This document shows, in pieces, positions 9,803 to 19,445 of a stretch of DNA of 64,000 bases. How positions within the stretch are numbered: position 1 is the first letter of the stretch; every line of letters starts with the position of its first letter. Under the pieces are notes generated by a model. The model had not been told where the DNA came from, searched no databases, and saw nothing but the letters and a program-made list of their open reading frames with translations. The stretch comes from Micrococcus lylae NBRC 15355 (GTDB lineage Bacteria > Actinomycetota > Actinomycetes > Actinomycetales > Micrococcaceae), in the NCBI RefSeq assembly GCF_001570885.1, contig NZ_BCSN01000006.1, forward strand, positions 1 to 64,000. The letters are read 5' to 3'. The position numbers and the translations under genes are program-made.

Positions 9803-10969
9803 ATGCGCACCCTCCCGGACTACCCGTGGGACACGCTCACCCCGTACCGTGAGCGCGCCGCGCAGCACCCCGGCGGCACCGTGGACCTGTCGATCGGCAC
9901 CCCGGTGGACCCCGCGCCGGAGCTGATCCGGGAGGCGCTCACCGCCGCGTCGGACGCGCACGGCTACCCGACGACCCACGGCACCGCCGAGGTGCGCGAG
10001 GCGATCGTCGCCTGGTATGCCCGGCGCCGCGGCGTGGAGGGCCTGGACCCACAGGCCGTGCTGCCCACGGTGGGCTCGAAGGAGTTCATCGCCTGGCTGC
10101 CGACGCTGCTGGGACTGGGCGCCGGGGACGTGGTCGTCCGCCCGTCGGTGGCCTATCCGACCTATGACATCGGCGCCCTGCTCTGCGGGGCCGAGGCCGT
10201 GGCCGCCGACGACCTGGACGAGCTGGACGAGTCCGTGCGCTCCCGGGTGAAGCTGGTCTGGACCAACTCGCCGGCCAACCCGACCGGTGCGGTGCTGGAC
10301 GTGCCCGCGCTGAAGCGGATCGCGGACCAGGGCCGCGCCCTCGGTGCGATCGTGTGCGCGGACGAGTGCTACGCCGAGCTCGGCTGGGACCGCTGGGACG
10401 ACGCCGAGCACGGCGGCACCGGTCAGCAGGTGCCCTGCCTGCTGGACCCGGCCGTCTCCGGCGGCGAGCCGACCGGCCTGCTCAGCGTCTATTCGCTGTC
10501 CAAGCAGTCGAACCTGGCCGGCTACCGCGCGGCGTTCGCCGTCGGCGACCCGCAGCTGATCGCCACGCTCGTGAACACCCGCAAGCACGCGGGCATGATC
10601 GTGCCGGGACCGGTCCAGCACGCCATGGCCGTGGCGCTCGGCGACGACGCCCACGTCGAGGAGCAGAAGGCCCGCTACCGCCGTCGTCGGGAGGTTCTGC
10701 TGCCGGCGCTGCGCGGTGCCGGGTACACCGTCGACTCCTCTCAGGCCGGCCTGTACCTGTGGACCCGTCGGTCCGACGTGGACCCGGCTGTGGCCACCGC
10801 GGACGACTCCTGGGCGCTGCTGGGCGAGCTGGCGGACCTGGGCATCGTGGCCGGTCCGGGCGTCTTCTACGGCGAGGCCGGTAACGGCTACGTGCGTGTG
10901 GCGCTCACCGCGCCGTGCGCGGCCGTGGACGAGGCCGCCCGGCGGCTGGATTCCGCCGCCCGTGGCTGA
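9803..10969 (+). CDS. dapC: N-succinyldiaminopimelate aminotransferase
   Basis: PLP-dependent class I/II aminotransferase that transaminates N-succinyl-2-amino-6-oxopimelate with glutamate, in the succinylase branch of lysine and meso-diaminopimelate synthesis. Visible motifs are the substrate segment NSPANPTGAVL, the DECYAELGW loop, and the PLP-lysine motif SLSKQSNLAGYR with the Schiff-base lysine near residue 234. A C-terminal Arg-containing motif (NGYVRVALTAP) binds the substrate carboxylate. The length of 388 aa is typical. It is tightly coupled to fdxA (4-bp gap). dapD and dapE lie a few kb downstream, so three genes of the branch are close together. Confidence 0.92.
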   Translation: MRTLPDYPWDTLTPYRERAAQHPGGTVDLSIGTPVDPAPELIREALTAASDAHGYPTTHGTAEVREAIVAWYARRRGVEGLDPQAVLPTVGSKEFIAWLPTLLGLGAGDVVVRPSVAYPTYDIGALLCGAEAVAADDLDELDESVRSRVKLVWTNSPANPTGAVLDVPALKRIADQGRALGAIVCADECYAELGWDRWDDAEHGGTGQQVPCLLDPAVSGGEPTGLLSVYSLSKQSNLAGYRAAFAVGDPQLIATLVNTRKHAGMIVPGPVQHAMAVALGDDAHVEEQKARYRRRREVLLPALRGAGYTVDSSQAGLYLWTRRSDVDPAVATADDSWALLGELADLGIVAGPGVFYGEAGNGYVRVALTAPCAAVDEAARRLDSAARG

Positions 10970-10974
10970 CTTGG

Positions 10975-10980
10975 TAGGTT
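10975..10980 (+). promoter_or_regulatory. Probable -10 box of gltA
   Basis: TAGGTT lies just after the dapC stop and about 80 nt before the chosen gltA start. It fits the TANNNT pattern. No strong -35 is seen, and a leader of roughly 74 nt is implied. Confidence 0.4.
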
Positions 10981-11060
10981 AGGAGGCGGTCGGCATCCGT
11001 GTCGGCGAGCATCCCGACGCCTTCGTGCAGGCGTCACCACTGAAGATGAGGAAGTGCACC

Positions 11061-12341
11061 GTGACTGAGAACGCCTCCGCTCGACTCACCGTCGGCGAGA
11101 AGACGCTCGACCTGCCCGTCGAGGAGTCCACTGTCGGCACCGAAGCGTTGAGCATCGCTCCGCTGCTGAAGGAGACCGGCAAGGTCACCTACGACCCGGG
11201 CTTCATGAACACGGCGAACACCAAGTCCGCCATCACCTTCATCGACGGCGACGAGGGCATCCTGCGCTACCGCGGCTACGCCATCGAGGACCTGGCCGAG
11301 AACTCGACCTTCATGGACGTGGCCTACCTGCTCATCAACGGAGAGCTGCCGACCGCCGAGCAGTCCGAGTCCTGGGAGACCAACATCCTGCGCCACAACA
11401 TGGTGCACGAGGACCTCAAGTCCTTCTTCGCCGGCTTCCCGCGCGACGCCCACCCGATGCCGGTGCTCTCCTCCGCCGTCTCCGCGCTCTCCACCTTCTA
11501 CGCGGACTCCCTGGACCCGTTCGACGAGGACCAGGTGCACATCTCCACCGTGCGCCTGCTCGCGAAGCTGCCGGTGCTGGCCTCCTACGCCTTCAAGAAG
11601 TCGCTGGGCCAGCCGATGATGTACCCGCACAACGACCTCAACTACGTCGAGAACTTCCTGCGGCTCTGCTTCGGCGTCCCCGCCGAGGAGTACGAGATCG
11701 ACCCGGACATGGTCAAGGCCCTGGACCTGCTGCTCATGCTGCACGCGGACCACGAGCAGAACTGCTCCACCTCCACCGTGCGCCTGGTGGGCACGGCCCA
11801 CGCGAACATGTTCGCCTCGGTCTCCGCCGGCATCAACGCCCTCTACGGTCCGCTGCACGGCGGCGCCAACGAGGCCGTCCTGAACATGCTCCGCTCCATC
11901 CAGGCCGAGGGCATCAAGCCCGAGGACTTCATGGAGAAGGTGAAGAACAAGGAGGACGGCGTCCGGCTGATGGGCTTCGGCCATCGCGTGTACAAGAACT
12001 ACGACCCGCGCGCCAAGATCATCAAGAAGACCGCCACCGACATCCTCTCCAAGGTCGGCGGCAACGACGAGCTGCTCGAGATCGCCCAGCGCCTCGAGGA
12101 GAAGGCCCTCGCGGACGACTACTTCGTGGAGCGCAAGCTCTACCCGAACGTGGACTTCTACACCGGTGTCATCTACAAGGCGATGGGTTTCCCGGAGAAG
12201 ATGTTCACCGTCCTGTTCGCCCTCGGCCGCCTGCCCGGCTGGATCGCCCAGTGGCGGGAGATGATCGAGGATCCGGCCACCAAGATCGGCCGTCCGCGCC
12301 AGGTCTACACCGGCCACGACCTGCGCACGGTCAAGGGCTGA
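11061..12341 (+). CDS. gltA: Citrate synthase
   Basis: Condenses oxaloacetate and acetyl-CoA to citrate, the entry step of the TCA cycle. I chose GTG 11061 because GAGGAAG (11048-11054) lies 6 nt upstream and the resulting N-terminus (MTENASARLTVGEKTLDLPV) matches type II actinobacterial enzymes. Catalytic motifs are HGGANEAVLNML (His), GFGHRVYKNYDPRA (His) and the DFYTGVIYKAMGFP region (Asp). At 426 aa it is the hexameric Gram-negative/actinobacterial size class. It is monocistronic, with its own promoter region and a strong shared terminator. Confidence 0.96.
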   Translation: MTENASARLTVGEKTLDLPVEESTVGTEALSIAPLLKETGKVTYDPGFMNTANTKSAITFIDGDEGILRYRGYAIEDLAENSTFMDVAYLLINGELPTAEQSESWETNILRHNMVHEDLKSFFAGFPRDAHPMPVLSSAVSALSTFYADSLDPFDEDQVHISTVRLLAKLPVLASYAFKKSLGQPMMYPHNDLNYVENFLRLCFGVPAEEYEIDPDMVKALDLLLMLHADHEQNCSTSTVRLVGTAHANMFASVSAGINALYGPLHGGANEAVLNMLRSIQAEGIKPEDFMEKVKNKEDGVRLMGFGHRVYKNYDPRAKIIKKTATDILSKVGGNDELLEIAQRLEEKALADDYFVERKLYPNVDFYTGVIYKAMGFPEKMFTVLFALGRLPGWIAQWREMIEDPATKIGRPRQVYTGHDLRTVKG

Positions 12342-12363
12342 CGCCCCGGCCGCCCGAACGCGT

Positions 12364-12402
12364 GAAGGGGCCCGGAATCCGCCACGGATTCCGGGCCCCT
12401 TC
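12364..12402. terminator. Bidirectional terminator between gltA and dapD
   Basis: A 17-bp perfect stem (GAAGGGGCCCGGAATCC and its complement) with a small loop lies between the convergent gltA and dapD genes and can serve both. Confidence 0.85.
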
Positions 12403-12458
12403 CGTGTGTGCGCCGCGCGCGGAGGCGGATGCGGACCGCCCGGCGCGCGAACGACGGG

Positions 12459-13418
12459 TCAGTTGGCGTGCAGCGCGTCGTTGAGCTCGACGGTGCGGCC
12501 GGCGCGGGGAAGGACCTCCACCACGCCGGAGGTGGAGTTGCGGCGGAACAGCAGGTTCGGGACGCCGGAGAGCTCCACGGCCTTCACCACGGTCGGCTCC
12601 TCGCCCTCGCGCAGGACGGTGACGCGGGTGCCTGCGGTGACGTAGAGGCCGGCCTCCACCACGGAGTCGTCGCCGATCGAGATGCCGATGCCGGCGTTCG
12701 CGCCGACGAGCACACGCTCGCCGACCTTCACCTTCTGGGTGCCGCCGCCGGAGAGGGTGCCCATGATGGACACGCCTCCGCCGAGGTCGGAGCCGTCGCC
12801 CACCACCACACCGGCTGCGATGCGGCCCTCGACCATGGAGGTGCCCAGCGTGCCGGCGTTGAAGTTCACGAAGCCCTCGTGCATCACGGTGGTGCCGGCG
12901 GCCAGGTGGGCACCGAGGCGGACGCGGTCGGCGTCGCCGATGCGCACGCCGGAGGGCACCACGTAGTCGGTCATGCGCGGAAACTTGTCCACGCCGTAGA
13001 CGTTGACGGTGCCGCGGGCACGCAGCTTGGCGCGGGTGAGCTCGAAGCCCTCCACGGGGCACGGACCGAAGTTGGTCCAGACGACGTTGGTGAGCAGGCC
13101 GAAGACGCCGTCCAGGTTGACCTCGTTGGGGCGAACGAGGCGGTGGGAGAGGGCGTGCAGGCGCAGCCAGGCGTCCAGGGCGTCGGCGGGGGCGGCGTCC
13201 AGGTCGGCGGTGACCGCGACGACCGCCTGGGTCGTGCCGCGGTCGGCGTCGTCCGCTGCGGCGGCCTGCAGGGTGTCGGCCACGGAGGCGTCGGCGGCGG
13301 CAAGGTCCCCGGCCACGGGGGCGGGGAACCAGACGTCCAGCACGGAGCCGTCGGCGGCGTGGGTGGCCAGGCCGTGGCCGGAGACGAGGCGGGCGGTGTT
13401 CTGCGCGGTGTCGGTCAT
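12459..13418 (-). CDS. dapD: 2,3,4,5-tetrahydropyridine-2,6-dicarboxylate N-succinyltransferase
   Basis: Transfers a succinyl group from succinyl-CoA to tetrahydrodipicolinate, the first step of the succinylase branch of diaminopimelate synthesis. It has the actinobacterial DapD architecture: an alpha/beta N-terminal domain of about 110 residues, then a left-handed parallel beta-helix of hexapeptide repeats (roughly residues 160-285). The core includes [21 protein letters not shown] and [12 protein letters not shown]. The length of 319 aa is normal. Divergent to dapE; both genes appear leaderless and share a 107-bp control region. Confidence 0.95.
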   Translation of the reverse strand: MTDTAQNTARLVSGHGLATHAADGSVLDVWFPAPVAGDLAAADASVADTLQAAAADDADRGTTQAVVAVTADLDAAPADALDAWLRLHALSHRLVRPNEVNLDGVFGLLTNVVWTNFGPCPVEGFELTRAKLRARGTVNVYGVDKFPRMTDYVVPSGVRIGDADRVRLGAHLAAGTTVMHEGFVNFNAGTLGTSMVEGRIAAGVVVGDGSDLGGGVSIMGTLSGGGTQKVKVGERVLVGANAGIGISIGDDSVVEAGLYVTAGTRVTVLREGEEPTVVKAVELSGVPNLLFRRNSTSGVVEVLPRAGRTVELNDALHAN

Positions 13419-13424
13419 ACGGCC

Positions 13425-13430
13425 AGCCTA
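13425..13430 (-). promoter_or_regulatory. -10 box of dapD (leaderless)
   Basis: On the minus strand TAGGCT lies 6 nt before the dapD ATG, so transcription should begin at or next to the A of the start codon. No ribosome-binding site is present. Confidence 0.6.
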
Positions 13431-13513
13431 GCCAGTACGACGACGGCGCACGCTCCGCCCGTCTGCCGTCTCACCACACGGTCGTCCGCAGGGCGGGCAG
13501 GGCAGCAGGTTCC

Positions 13514-13519
13514 TAGACT
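13514..13519 (+). promoter_or_regulatory. -10 box of dapE (leaderless)
   Basis: TAGACT followed by GG lies 6 nt before the dapE ATG, mirroring the dapD promoter on the other strand. No Shine-Dalgarno sequence is present. Confidence 0.6.
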
Positions 13520-13525
13520 GGCGCC

Positions 13526-14692
13526 ATGGACACCACCACAGACACCCTGCACCCGTACGCCGGCCGTCCGGTGGACCTGCCGGACCTGGCCGCCGGCCCG
13601 GACGTGGCCGAGCTCACCGCGATCCTGCTGGACGCCTACTCGGTCTCCGACTGGGAGACGCCGCTCGCCGACGCCGTCGAGCAGGCGCTGTGCGCCCTGC
13701 CCAGGCTGGAGACGACGCGCATCGGCGACTGTGTGGTCGCCCGCACGGATCTGGGACTGCCGCAGCGTGTGATCCTGGCCGGCCACCTGGACACCGTGCC
13801 GCTGCCGACCGTGGAGGGCGCGCGCGGCACCGTCCCCTCGGCCTGGGACGGGGACGTCCTCTACGGCCGCGGCGCTGTGGACATGAAGTCGGGTGTCGCC
13901 GTGCAGCTGGCCCTGGCGGGCCTCGTCGGCGCGGAGGACGGGCCGGCTCCGGCCTATGACGTCACCTGGGTGTTCTACGACCATGAGGAGGTCGACGCGA
14001 TGCGTTCCGGCCTGGCCCGTGTGGTGCGTGAGGCCTCAGAGCTGCTCGAGGCCGAGTTCGCTGTGCTCCTCGAGCCCACCGACGGAGTCGTCGAGGGCGG
14101 CTGCAACGGCACCAACCGGTACCGGGTGACCTTCCGCGGCGTCGCCGCCCACTCGGGCCGCGCCTGGCGCGGCCACAACGCCATCCACGACGCCGGGCAG
14201 CTGCTCACGGCGCTGACGGACTACGCGCCTGCCACGATCACCGTGGAGGGCCTGGAATACCGTGAGGGCTTGAACGCGATCCGCGTGACCGGCGGCGTGG
14301 CCGGCAACGTCATCCCGGACGCCTGCACGGTGGAGGTCAACTACCGCTTCGCCCCGGACAAGACCCTGGAGCAGGCCCATGCCCACGTCCGTGAGGTCTT
14401 CGAGGCCGCCGGGGTGGACTGGGACGGGCAGGTCGAGGTCACGGACGCCTCACCGGCGGCGCGCCCCGGGCTGGACCGGTCCGCGGCGGCGAGCTTCGTG
14501 GCCGCGGTCGGCGGCGAACCGAAGCCCAAGTACGGGTGGACGGACGTGGCCCGCTTCTCCGAGCTCGGCGTGCCCGCCGTGAACTTCGGCCCCGGAGACG
14601 CCCTGCTCGCCCACACGGACGACGAGCACGTCGGACGCGGGCAGGTGCACGCCTGCCTGCAGGCGCTGCGCGCCTGGCTGCTGGCCGGCTGA
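13526..14692 (+). CDS. dapE: Succinyl-diaminopimelate desuccinylase
   Basis: Zinc-dependent M20-family hydrolase that releases succinate from N-succinyl-LL-diaminopimelate. Metal-binding and catalytic motifs are GHLDTVP (His and the adjacent Asp), YGRGAVDMKSG (bridging Asp), DHEEVD (general-base Glu followed by metal Glu) and LEPTDGVVEGG. A C-terminal metal His lies in NFGPGDALLAHTDDEHV. The lid-domain motif AAHSGRAWRGHNAIH is intact. The length of 388 aa is normal for the actinobacterial form. It ends at a terminator shared with the convergent glutamate-uptake operon. Confidence 0.94.
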   Translation: MDTTTDTLHPYAGRPVDLPDLAAGPDVAELTAILLDAYSVSDWETPLADAVEQALCALPRLETTRIGDCVVARTDLGLPQRVILAGHLDTVPLPTVEGARGTVPSAWDGDVLYGRGAVDMKSGVAVQLALAGLVGAEDGPAPAYDVTWVFYDHEEVDAMRSGLARVVREASELLEAEFAVLLEPTDGVVEGGCNGTNRYRVTFRGVAAHSGRAWRGHNAIHDAGQLLTALTDYAPATITVEGLEYREGLNAIRVTGGVAGNVIPDACTVEVNYRFAPDKTLEQAHAHVREVFEAAGVDWDGQVEVTDASPAARPGLDRSAAASFVAAVGGEPKPKYGWTDVARFSELGVPAVNFGPGDALLAHTDDEHVGRGQVHACLQALRAWLLAG

Positions 14693-14736
14693 GCGGCCGA
14701 GCACCGCCGCTGGCGGCCCCGAGGCGACCCGGAGCC

Positions 14737-14780
14737 GATCCAGAGGCGATCCGGAGGCGATCCGGAGGCGACGGGGAGGC
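14737..14780 (+). repeat. Four tandem 11-bp units after dapE
   Basis: Four head-to-tail units of the pattern GATCCGGAGGC (14737-14747, 14748-14758, 14759-14769, 14770-14780; the first and last differ slightly) lie between the dapE stop codon and the terminator. They look like a non-coding slippage array. Confidence 0.6.
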
Positions 14781-14822
14781 GACGGCGCCCTCACCTCCGT
14801 CCGAGAGGTGCCGGCGCCGTCG
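14780..14822. terminator. Bidirectional terminator between dapE and gluD
   Basis: An outer 10-bp stem (CGACGGCGCC and complement), a small internal loop and an inner CACCTC/GAGGTG stem form the hairpin. The 3' side on the plus strand reads GGCGCCGTCGTCG and has no U-tract. Confidence 0.7.
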
Positions 14823-14847
14823 TCGTTCACCGCCCGGGCGGGCAGGC

Positions 14848-15717
14848 TCAGACCTTCACGGCCGAGGAGCCGGCACGCGGCTTGGTGCGGCCGGCGGTCT
14901 TGGACGAGAGCTTCGTGGACAGCAGGGTGGCCAGCCACGTGAGCAGGACGTTGATCACGATGAACACCACGGCGGCGACCACCAGGGTCTGCAGGATGTT
15001 GCCCTGGCCGGAGCCGAGCTGACGCGCGTACTGCAGCAGCTCGTAGAAGCCGATCAGGTAGCCGAGGGCGGAGTCCTTGAGGATCACCACGAACTGGCTG
15101 AGCAGGGACGGCAGCATCGCCACGAGGGCCTGCGGGACCTCCACAAGGCGCAGGGACTGGTTCGGTGTCATGCCGATCGCCGCGGCCGCCTCGCGCTGCC
15201 CCTTCGGCAGGGACTTCACGCCGGAGCGCACGAGCTCGGCGATCACCGCGCCGTTGTACAGCGTCAGCCCGACGATCACCGCGAAGTACGGGCCGTCGGC
15301 CGAGGGGATCACGCCGGCGCGGCCGAGCATGGCGAACACCTGGTAGAAGAACACCATCATCAGCAGCACGGGCACGGCGCGGAAGAACTCCACGACCACG
15401 CCCGAGACGGCGCGGATCGGCGCGTAGGGCGCCAGGCGGAGGAAGCCGAACACCAGGCCGAAGAGCACCGAGGTGACCACCGCGATCGCCGCGGACTGGA
15501 GCGTGAACTGCAGTCCCGGCAGGTAGTAGTTGGACCAGGCGTTGCCGTTGACGGCGCTGATCCAGCGCGAGGGCTCGAGCTGCCCGCGCTCGTTCAGCAT
15601 GCCCAACACGATCCAGGCGACGATCGCCACGCCGATCAGCGCGACGACGTTGACGATCAACACGTTCCGGCGGGCCTTCGGGCCCGGAGCGTCGAAGAGG
15701 ACGGACCGGGCGCTCAT
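14848..15717 (-). CDS. gluD: Glutamate/polar amino-acid ABC transporter permease GluD
   Basis: One of two membrane subunits of the amino-acid importer. The ATG at 15717 overlaps the gluC stop codon by 4 bp (ATGA), which points to coupled translation. A hydrophobic N-terminal segment (VLIVNVVALIGVAIVAWIV) is followed by the HisM-type permease core, with the EAA motif region SLPKGQREAAAAIGMTPNQSLR and about five helices. The C-terminus is basic. The length of 289 aa fits GluD of corynebacteria, which is longer than GluC. This is the last gene of the operon. Confidence 0.9.
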   Translation of the reverse strand: MSARSVLFDAPGPKARRNVLIVNVVALIGVAIVAWIVLGMLNERGQLEPSRWISAVNGNAWSNYYLPGLQFTLQSAAIAVVTSVLFGLVFGFLRLAPYAPIRAVSGVVVEFFRAVPVLLMMVFFYQVFAMLGRAGVIPSADGPYFAVIVGLTLYNGAVIAELVRSGVKSLPKGQREAAAAIGMTPNQSLRLVEVPQALVAMLPSLLSQFVVILKDSALGYLIGFYELLQYARQLGSGQGNILQTLVVAAVVFIVINVLLTWLATLLSTKLSSKTAGRTKPRAGSSAVKV

Positions 15718-16394
15718 CGTGCCACCGCCAGACGGTCGGAGGCCCACGTGGTCAGCAGCCCGATGGGAATGACGATCAGGCAGAAGCCGACGGCGAAGGT
15801 CATGAAGATCGCCACCATGACGTCCGGCCGGAACTCGATCATCGTCTTCATCAGGACGGAGGCCTCGGCCACGGAGGCCGCGGCGGCGACGGTCGTGTTC
15901 TTGGTCAGCGCGATCAGGGTGTTGCCGATCGGCGTGATCGCGCCGCGCAGGGCCTGCGGGAGGATCACGAGGCGGGCGGCGGGCAAAAAGCCCAGGCCGA
16001 TCGCCCGGGCGGCCTCGGCCTGCCCCTGAGGGACCGTGTTCACGCCGGAGCGGATCGCCTCGCACATGAACGCCGCGTGGTACAGCGAGAGCGAGATGAC
16101 CGCGAAGATGAAGAAGTTCAGCGTGAAGTCGTCCGCGAACGTGATCTTCAGCTGCCCCCAGACGGCGAGCACGCCGATGAGCATGATGATCGTCAGCGGA
16201 GTGTTGCGGACGAGGTGCACGTAGGCGGTGCCGACGGCGCGCAGCGAGGCGACCGGCGAGATCCGGAACAGTGCCAGGACGACGCCGAGGACGAACGAGC
16301 CGATCGCCGCGAGGACGGTCAGCTTGATGTTCATCCAGAACGCGACCGGGATCTGCGAGCCGTACTGCTCGAAGAGGGTGGTCAGGGATTCCAT
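15714..16394 (-). CDS. gluC: Glutamate/polar amino-acid ABC transporter permease GluC
   Basis: Second membrane subunit of the importer (226 aa). It has an N-terminal periplasmic/TM segment (FWMNIKLTVLAAIGSFVLGVVLALF), the permease core and the EAA loop (TVPQGQAEAARAIGLGFLPAARL). The start has GGGAAGG on the mRNA just upstream. It is separated from gluB by 126 bp holding a small hairpin (16457-16471), and overlaps gluD by 4 bp. That glutamate is the substrate is inferred from similarity to GluABCD; glutamine or aspartate cannot be excluded. Confidence 0.9.
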   Translation of the reverse strand: MESLTTLFEQYGSQIPVAFWMNIKLTVLAAIGSFVLGVVLALFRISPVASLRAVGTAYVHLVRNTPLTIIMLIGVLAVWGQLKITFADDFTLNFFIFAVISLSLYHAAFMCEAIRSGVNTVPQGQAEAARAIGLGFLPAARLVILPQALRGAITPIGNTLIALTKNTTVAAAASVAEASVLMKTMIEFRPDVMVAIFMTFAVGFCLIVIPIGLLTTWASDRLAVAR

Positions 16395-16456
16395 GGGCCT
16401 TCCCAGGGGTGAGACAGGGGCGGACCGGACGGGCCGGCGGGTCCGTGCAGGACGCC

Positions 16457-16471
16457 GCCGACCCGGTCGGC
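16457..16471 (-). other. Small intra-operon hairpin between gluB and gluC
   Basis: GCCGAC-CCG-GTCGGC forms a compact 6-bp stem in the 126-bp gap between the binding-protein gene and the first permease gene. Such hairpins often protect the upstream receptor mRNA from 3' decay. No promoter for gluC was recognised. Confidence 0.4.
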
Positions 16472-16520
16472 TCCGTGGTGGTGGGTGGTCACCGGTGGTG
16501 GGCGATCACCGACGGCAGGA

Positions 16521-17402
16521 TCAGTCGCAGGACTCGAACTCGGCGTCCGCGCCGGAGTTAAGCTCGTCGTCGGCCTCGTAGCCGGTGCCCTCGGTGTTGG
16601 ACTTGAGCGCCTCCTCCCAGGCGCCCTCGTCCTTCATCTTCTGGATGGCGTCGTTGATCTGCTGGCAGGTGTCGTTGTCCTTGTTCAGGCCCACGCCGTA
16701 GCGCTCGACCGAGAACGGGTCGCCGACCACCTTGAACTTGCCCTTGTTGGCCTCGGTTCCCGCCAGGCCGGCGAGGATGATGTCGTCGGTGGTGACGGCG
16801 TCCACCTGGCCGGACTCGAGGTAGGTCACGCACTCGGCGTAGCCGCCCTGCTCCACGAGGTTCACGCCCTGGGAGTACTCGTCCTTGATCTTCTGCGCGG
16901 AGGTCGAGCCGGTGACCGAGCACAGGTTCTTTCCGTCCAGGGAGTCCGGGCCGGTGATCTCCTCCTCGTCCGCTCGGACCAGCAGGTCCTGTCCGGCCAC
17001 GAAGTACGGACCGGCGAAGGCCACGCGCTCCTTGCGCTCGTCGGTGATGGAGTAGGTCGCGAAGATCATGTCGACCTCACCGTTCTCCAACGCGTTCTCG
17101 CGGTTGGCGGACGGGGTCTGGACCCAGGTGATGTCCGCCTCGTCCACGCCCATCTCCTTGGCGACGAACCTGGCGACCTCCACGTCGAAGCCGGTCGGGT
17201 CGTTGGAGCCCTCACGGAAGCCGAGGCCCGGCTGGTCGAACTTGATGCCGATGGTCAGCGACTCGCCGGAGCCGCCCTTCTTGGAGCCGTCGGCGGAGGA
17301 GCTCTCCTCGCTGCTCTCGGTGGCGGAGGGGGAGCAGGCGGACAGGGACAGTGCGGCCGCGGCGGCGACGGCGGTCAGGGAGAGGAACTTCTTGCGGGCC
17401 AT
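16521..17402 (-). CDS. gluB: Glutamate/polar amino-acid ABC transporter substrate-binding lipoprotein GluB
   Basis: Extracytoplasmic receptor of the importer. N-terminal signal: MARKKF, then an Ala/Leu core, then lipobox LSAC with the Cys near residue 23, followed by a Ser/Glu linker. The SBP_bac_3 fold follows, with typical stretches GFDVEVARFVAKEMG, MIFATYSITDERKE and FAGPYFVAGQDLLVR. The length of 293 aa is standard. It lies 62 bp after gluA, and the ribosome-binding site is AAGGAGG on the message side. The binding-site residues resemble the glutamate/aspartate group, but I assign the substrate only by family. Confidence 0.93.
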   Translation of the reverse strand: MARKKFLSLTAVAAAAALSLSACSPSATESSEESSSADGSKKGGSGESLTIGIKFDQPGLGFREGSNDPTGFDVEVARFVAKEMGVDEADITWVQTPSANRENALENGEVDMIFATYSITDERKERVAFAGPYFVAGQDLLVRADEEEITGPDSLDGKNLCSVTGSTSAQKIKDEYSQGVNLVEQGGYAECVTYLESGQVDAVTTDDIILAGLAGTEANKGKFKVVGDPFSVERYGVGLNKDNDTCQQINDAIQKMKDEGAWEEALKSNTEGTGYEADDELNSGADAEFESCD

Positions 17403-17464
17403 GGTGGCCTCCTTGGGTGTCAGGTGCGGTGGTGTGGGGGTCGGGCCGGTGCCGGGTGCTCCGG

Positions 17465-18244
<780 letters not shown>

Positions 18245-18252
18245 AGTCGGGG

Positions 18253-18258
18253 AATATA
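18253..18258 (-). promoter_or_regulatory. -10 box of the glu operon
   Basis: TATATT on the minus strand lies 8 nt before the gluA ATG. It is the most AT-rich promoter element in this part of the window and implies a leaderless or near-leaderless operon message. Confidence 0.6.
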
Positions 18259-18324
18259 CCGAACGCCCGCAGGTTCTGCGCAGACCGACATCCGCACCGA
18301 GCCCCGATCGTCACGGTGCGCCGA

Positions 18325-18330
18325 TAGGCT
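18325..18330 (+). promoter_or_regulatory. -10 box of the LOG-family gene (leaderless)
   Basis: TAGGCT followed by GG lies 6 nt before ATG 18337, with no ribosome-binding site between them. Confidence 0.6.
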
Positions 18331-18336
18331 GGCGTC

Positions 18337-19119
18337 ATGGCTGAGAACGACGACGTCCGCCGCCGGTGCCTCCGGCGCGGACCGCAGACCCTGCGGGGCG
18401 AGGCCGCCCGCCGGCCGACCTTCGACCAGATGCTGCTGGACACGCGCCGCCACGACGCCGCGGCGCCGCCGGCGGAGCAGGTCCACTCCACTGCCACGGA
18501 CGCCTGGCGCGTGCTGCGCATCCAGTCCGAGTTCGTGGAGGGCTTCGGCACCCTGGCCGAGCTCGGCCCGGCCGTCTCCGTGTTCGGCTCCGCCCGCACC
18601 GGCGAGGGCACCGCGGAGTACGAGCTGGCCCGGGCGGTCGGCCGGGAGCTCGTCACCGCCGGGTATGCGGTGATCACCGGCGGCGGCCCGGGCGCGATGG
18701 CGGCTGCCAACCGCGGCGCCACCGAGGCCGAGGGGACCTCCGTCGGCCTCGGCATCGAGCTGCCCCACGAGCAGGGCATGAACGAATGGGTCGGCATCGG
18801 GATCGACTTCCGCTACTTCTTCGCGCGGAAAGTCATGTTCGTGAAGTACGCCCAGGGGTTCATCGTGGTCCCCGGCGGCATGGGCACCCTGGACGAGCTG
18901 TTCGAGGCGCTCACTCTGGTGCAGACCGGCACCGTCACCCGCTTTCCGATCGTCCTGGTGGGCCGAGAGTTCTGGGGTCCGCTCGTGGACTGGCTGCGAG
19001 ACACGCTCGCCGCCCGCGGGATGATCTCGCCCGAGGACCTGGACCTCGTGTCGGTCGTGGACACCGCGCAGGAGGCGGTCGCGGCCGTGCGCGCCGTGGC
19101 CCAGGGGGAGCGCGCATGA
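18337..19119 (+). CDS. LOG-family protein (TIGR00730; putative nucleotide phosphoribohydrolase)
   Basis: Member of the lysine-decarboxylase-like/LOG family. Characterised members release the base from cytokinin riboside monophosphates or other nucleoside 5'-monophosphates. Signature motifs are GGGPGAMAAANRGA and PGGMGTLDELFEALTLVQ, which hold the catalytic Arg/Glu region. The length of 260 aa includes about 50 extra N-terminal residues before the core (SVFGSART). Its position beside a DivIVA-like gene and DUF3117 matches the neighbourhood of Rv1205 in mycobacteria. It overlaps the next gene by 4 bp (ATGA). The substrate is unknown. Confidence 0.88.
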   Translation: MAENDDVRRRCLRRGPQTLRGEAARRPTFDQMLLDTRRHDAAAPPAEQVHSTATDAWRVLRIQSEFVEGFGTLAELGPAVSVFGSARTGEGTAEYELARAVGRELVTAGYAVITGGGPGAMAAANRGATEAEGTSVGLGIELPHEQGMNEWVGIGIDFRYFFARKVMFVKYAQGFIVVPGGMGTLDELFEALTLVQTGTVTRFPIVLVGREFWGPLVDWLRDTLAARGMISPEDLDLVSVVDTAQEAVAAVRAVAQGERA

Positions 19120-19445
19120 TGCTCCCGGTCTGGCTGACCCTGCTGGCCGCGGTGGCCGTGGTCGTCGCGGTCCTGGTGGCCGTGCTGGCCGGACGGTTCA
19201 CCGCCCCGCTGCAGGACCCGCGAGACGGTGCTCCGGCGGCCCCGGTGCTGCTGCCGGACGAGCCCACGGCGGACGACGTGGACCACGTCCGCTTCGCGCA
19301 CTCGGTGCCCGGCTACCACCGCGGGCAGGTGGACGCGACCGTCGCCCGCCTGCAGGAGGCGCTGCGCCGAAGCGAGGAGCGCATCGCGGTGCTGGAGGCG
19401 GACGGAGCAGGTCCGGTTAGCACCAGCGAGGAGAATCCTGGATAA
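19116..19445 (+). CDS. Small membrane protein with a DivIVA-like segment
   Basis: 109 aa. ATG 19116 overlaps the LOG stop codon and follows GGGGGAG. Residues 2-25 form one hydrophobic helix. After a Pro-rich linker, the stretch VRFAHSVPGYHRGQVDATVARLQEAL resembles the DivIVA domain that recognises curved membrane, followed by a short charged coiled-coil-like segment. A similar small DivIVA-domain protein (Rv1209) is found near the LOG gene in mycobacteria. A role at the pole or septum is plausible from family knowledge only. Confidence 0.75.
   Translation: MMLPVWLTLLAAVAVVVAVLVAVLAGRFTAPLQDPRDGAPAAPVLLPDEPTADDVDHVRFAHSVPGYHRGQVDATVARLQEALRRSEERIAVLEADGAGPVSTSEENPG

Noticed and set aside
12408-13772. 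A 454-aa plus-strand frame opposite dapD
   Set aside because: DapD is certain by its hexapeptide repeats; the opposite frame is Gly/Val/His-rich noise.
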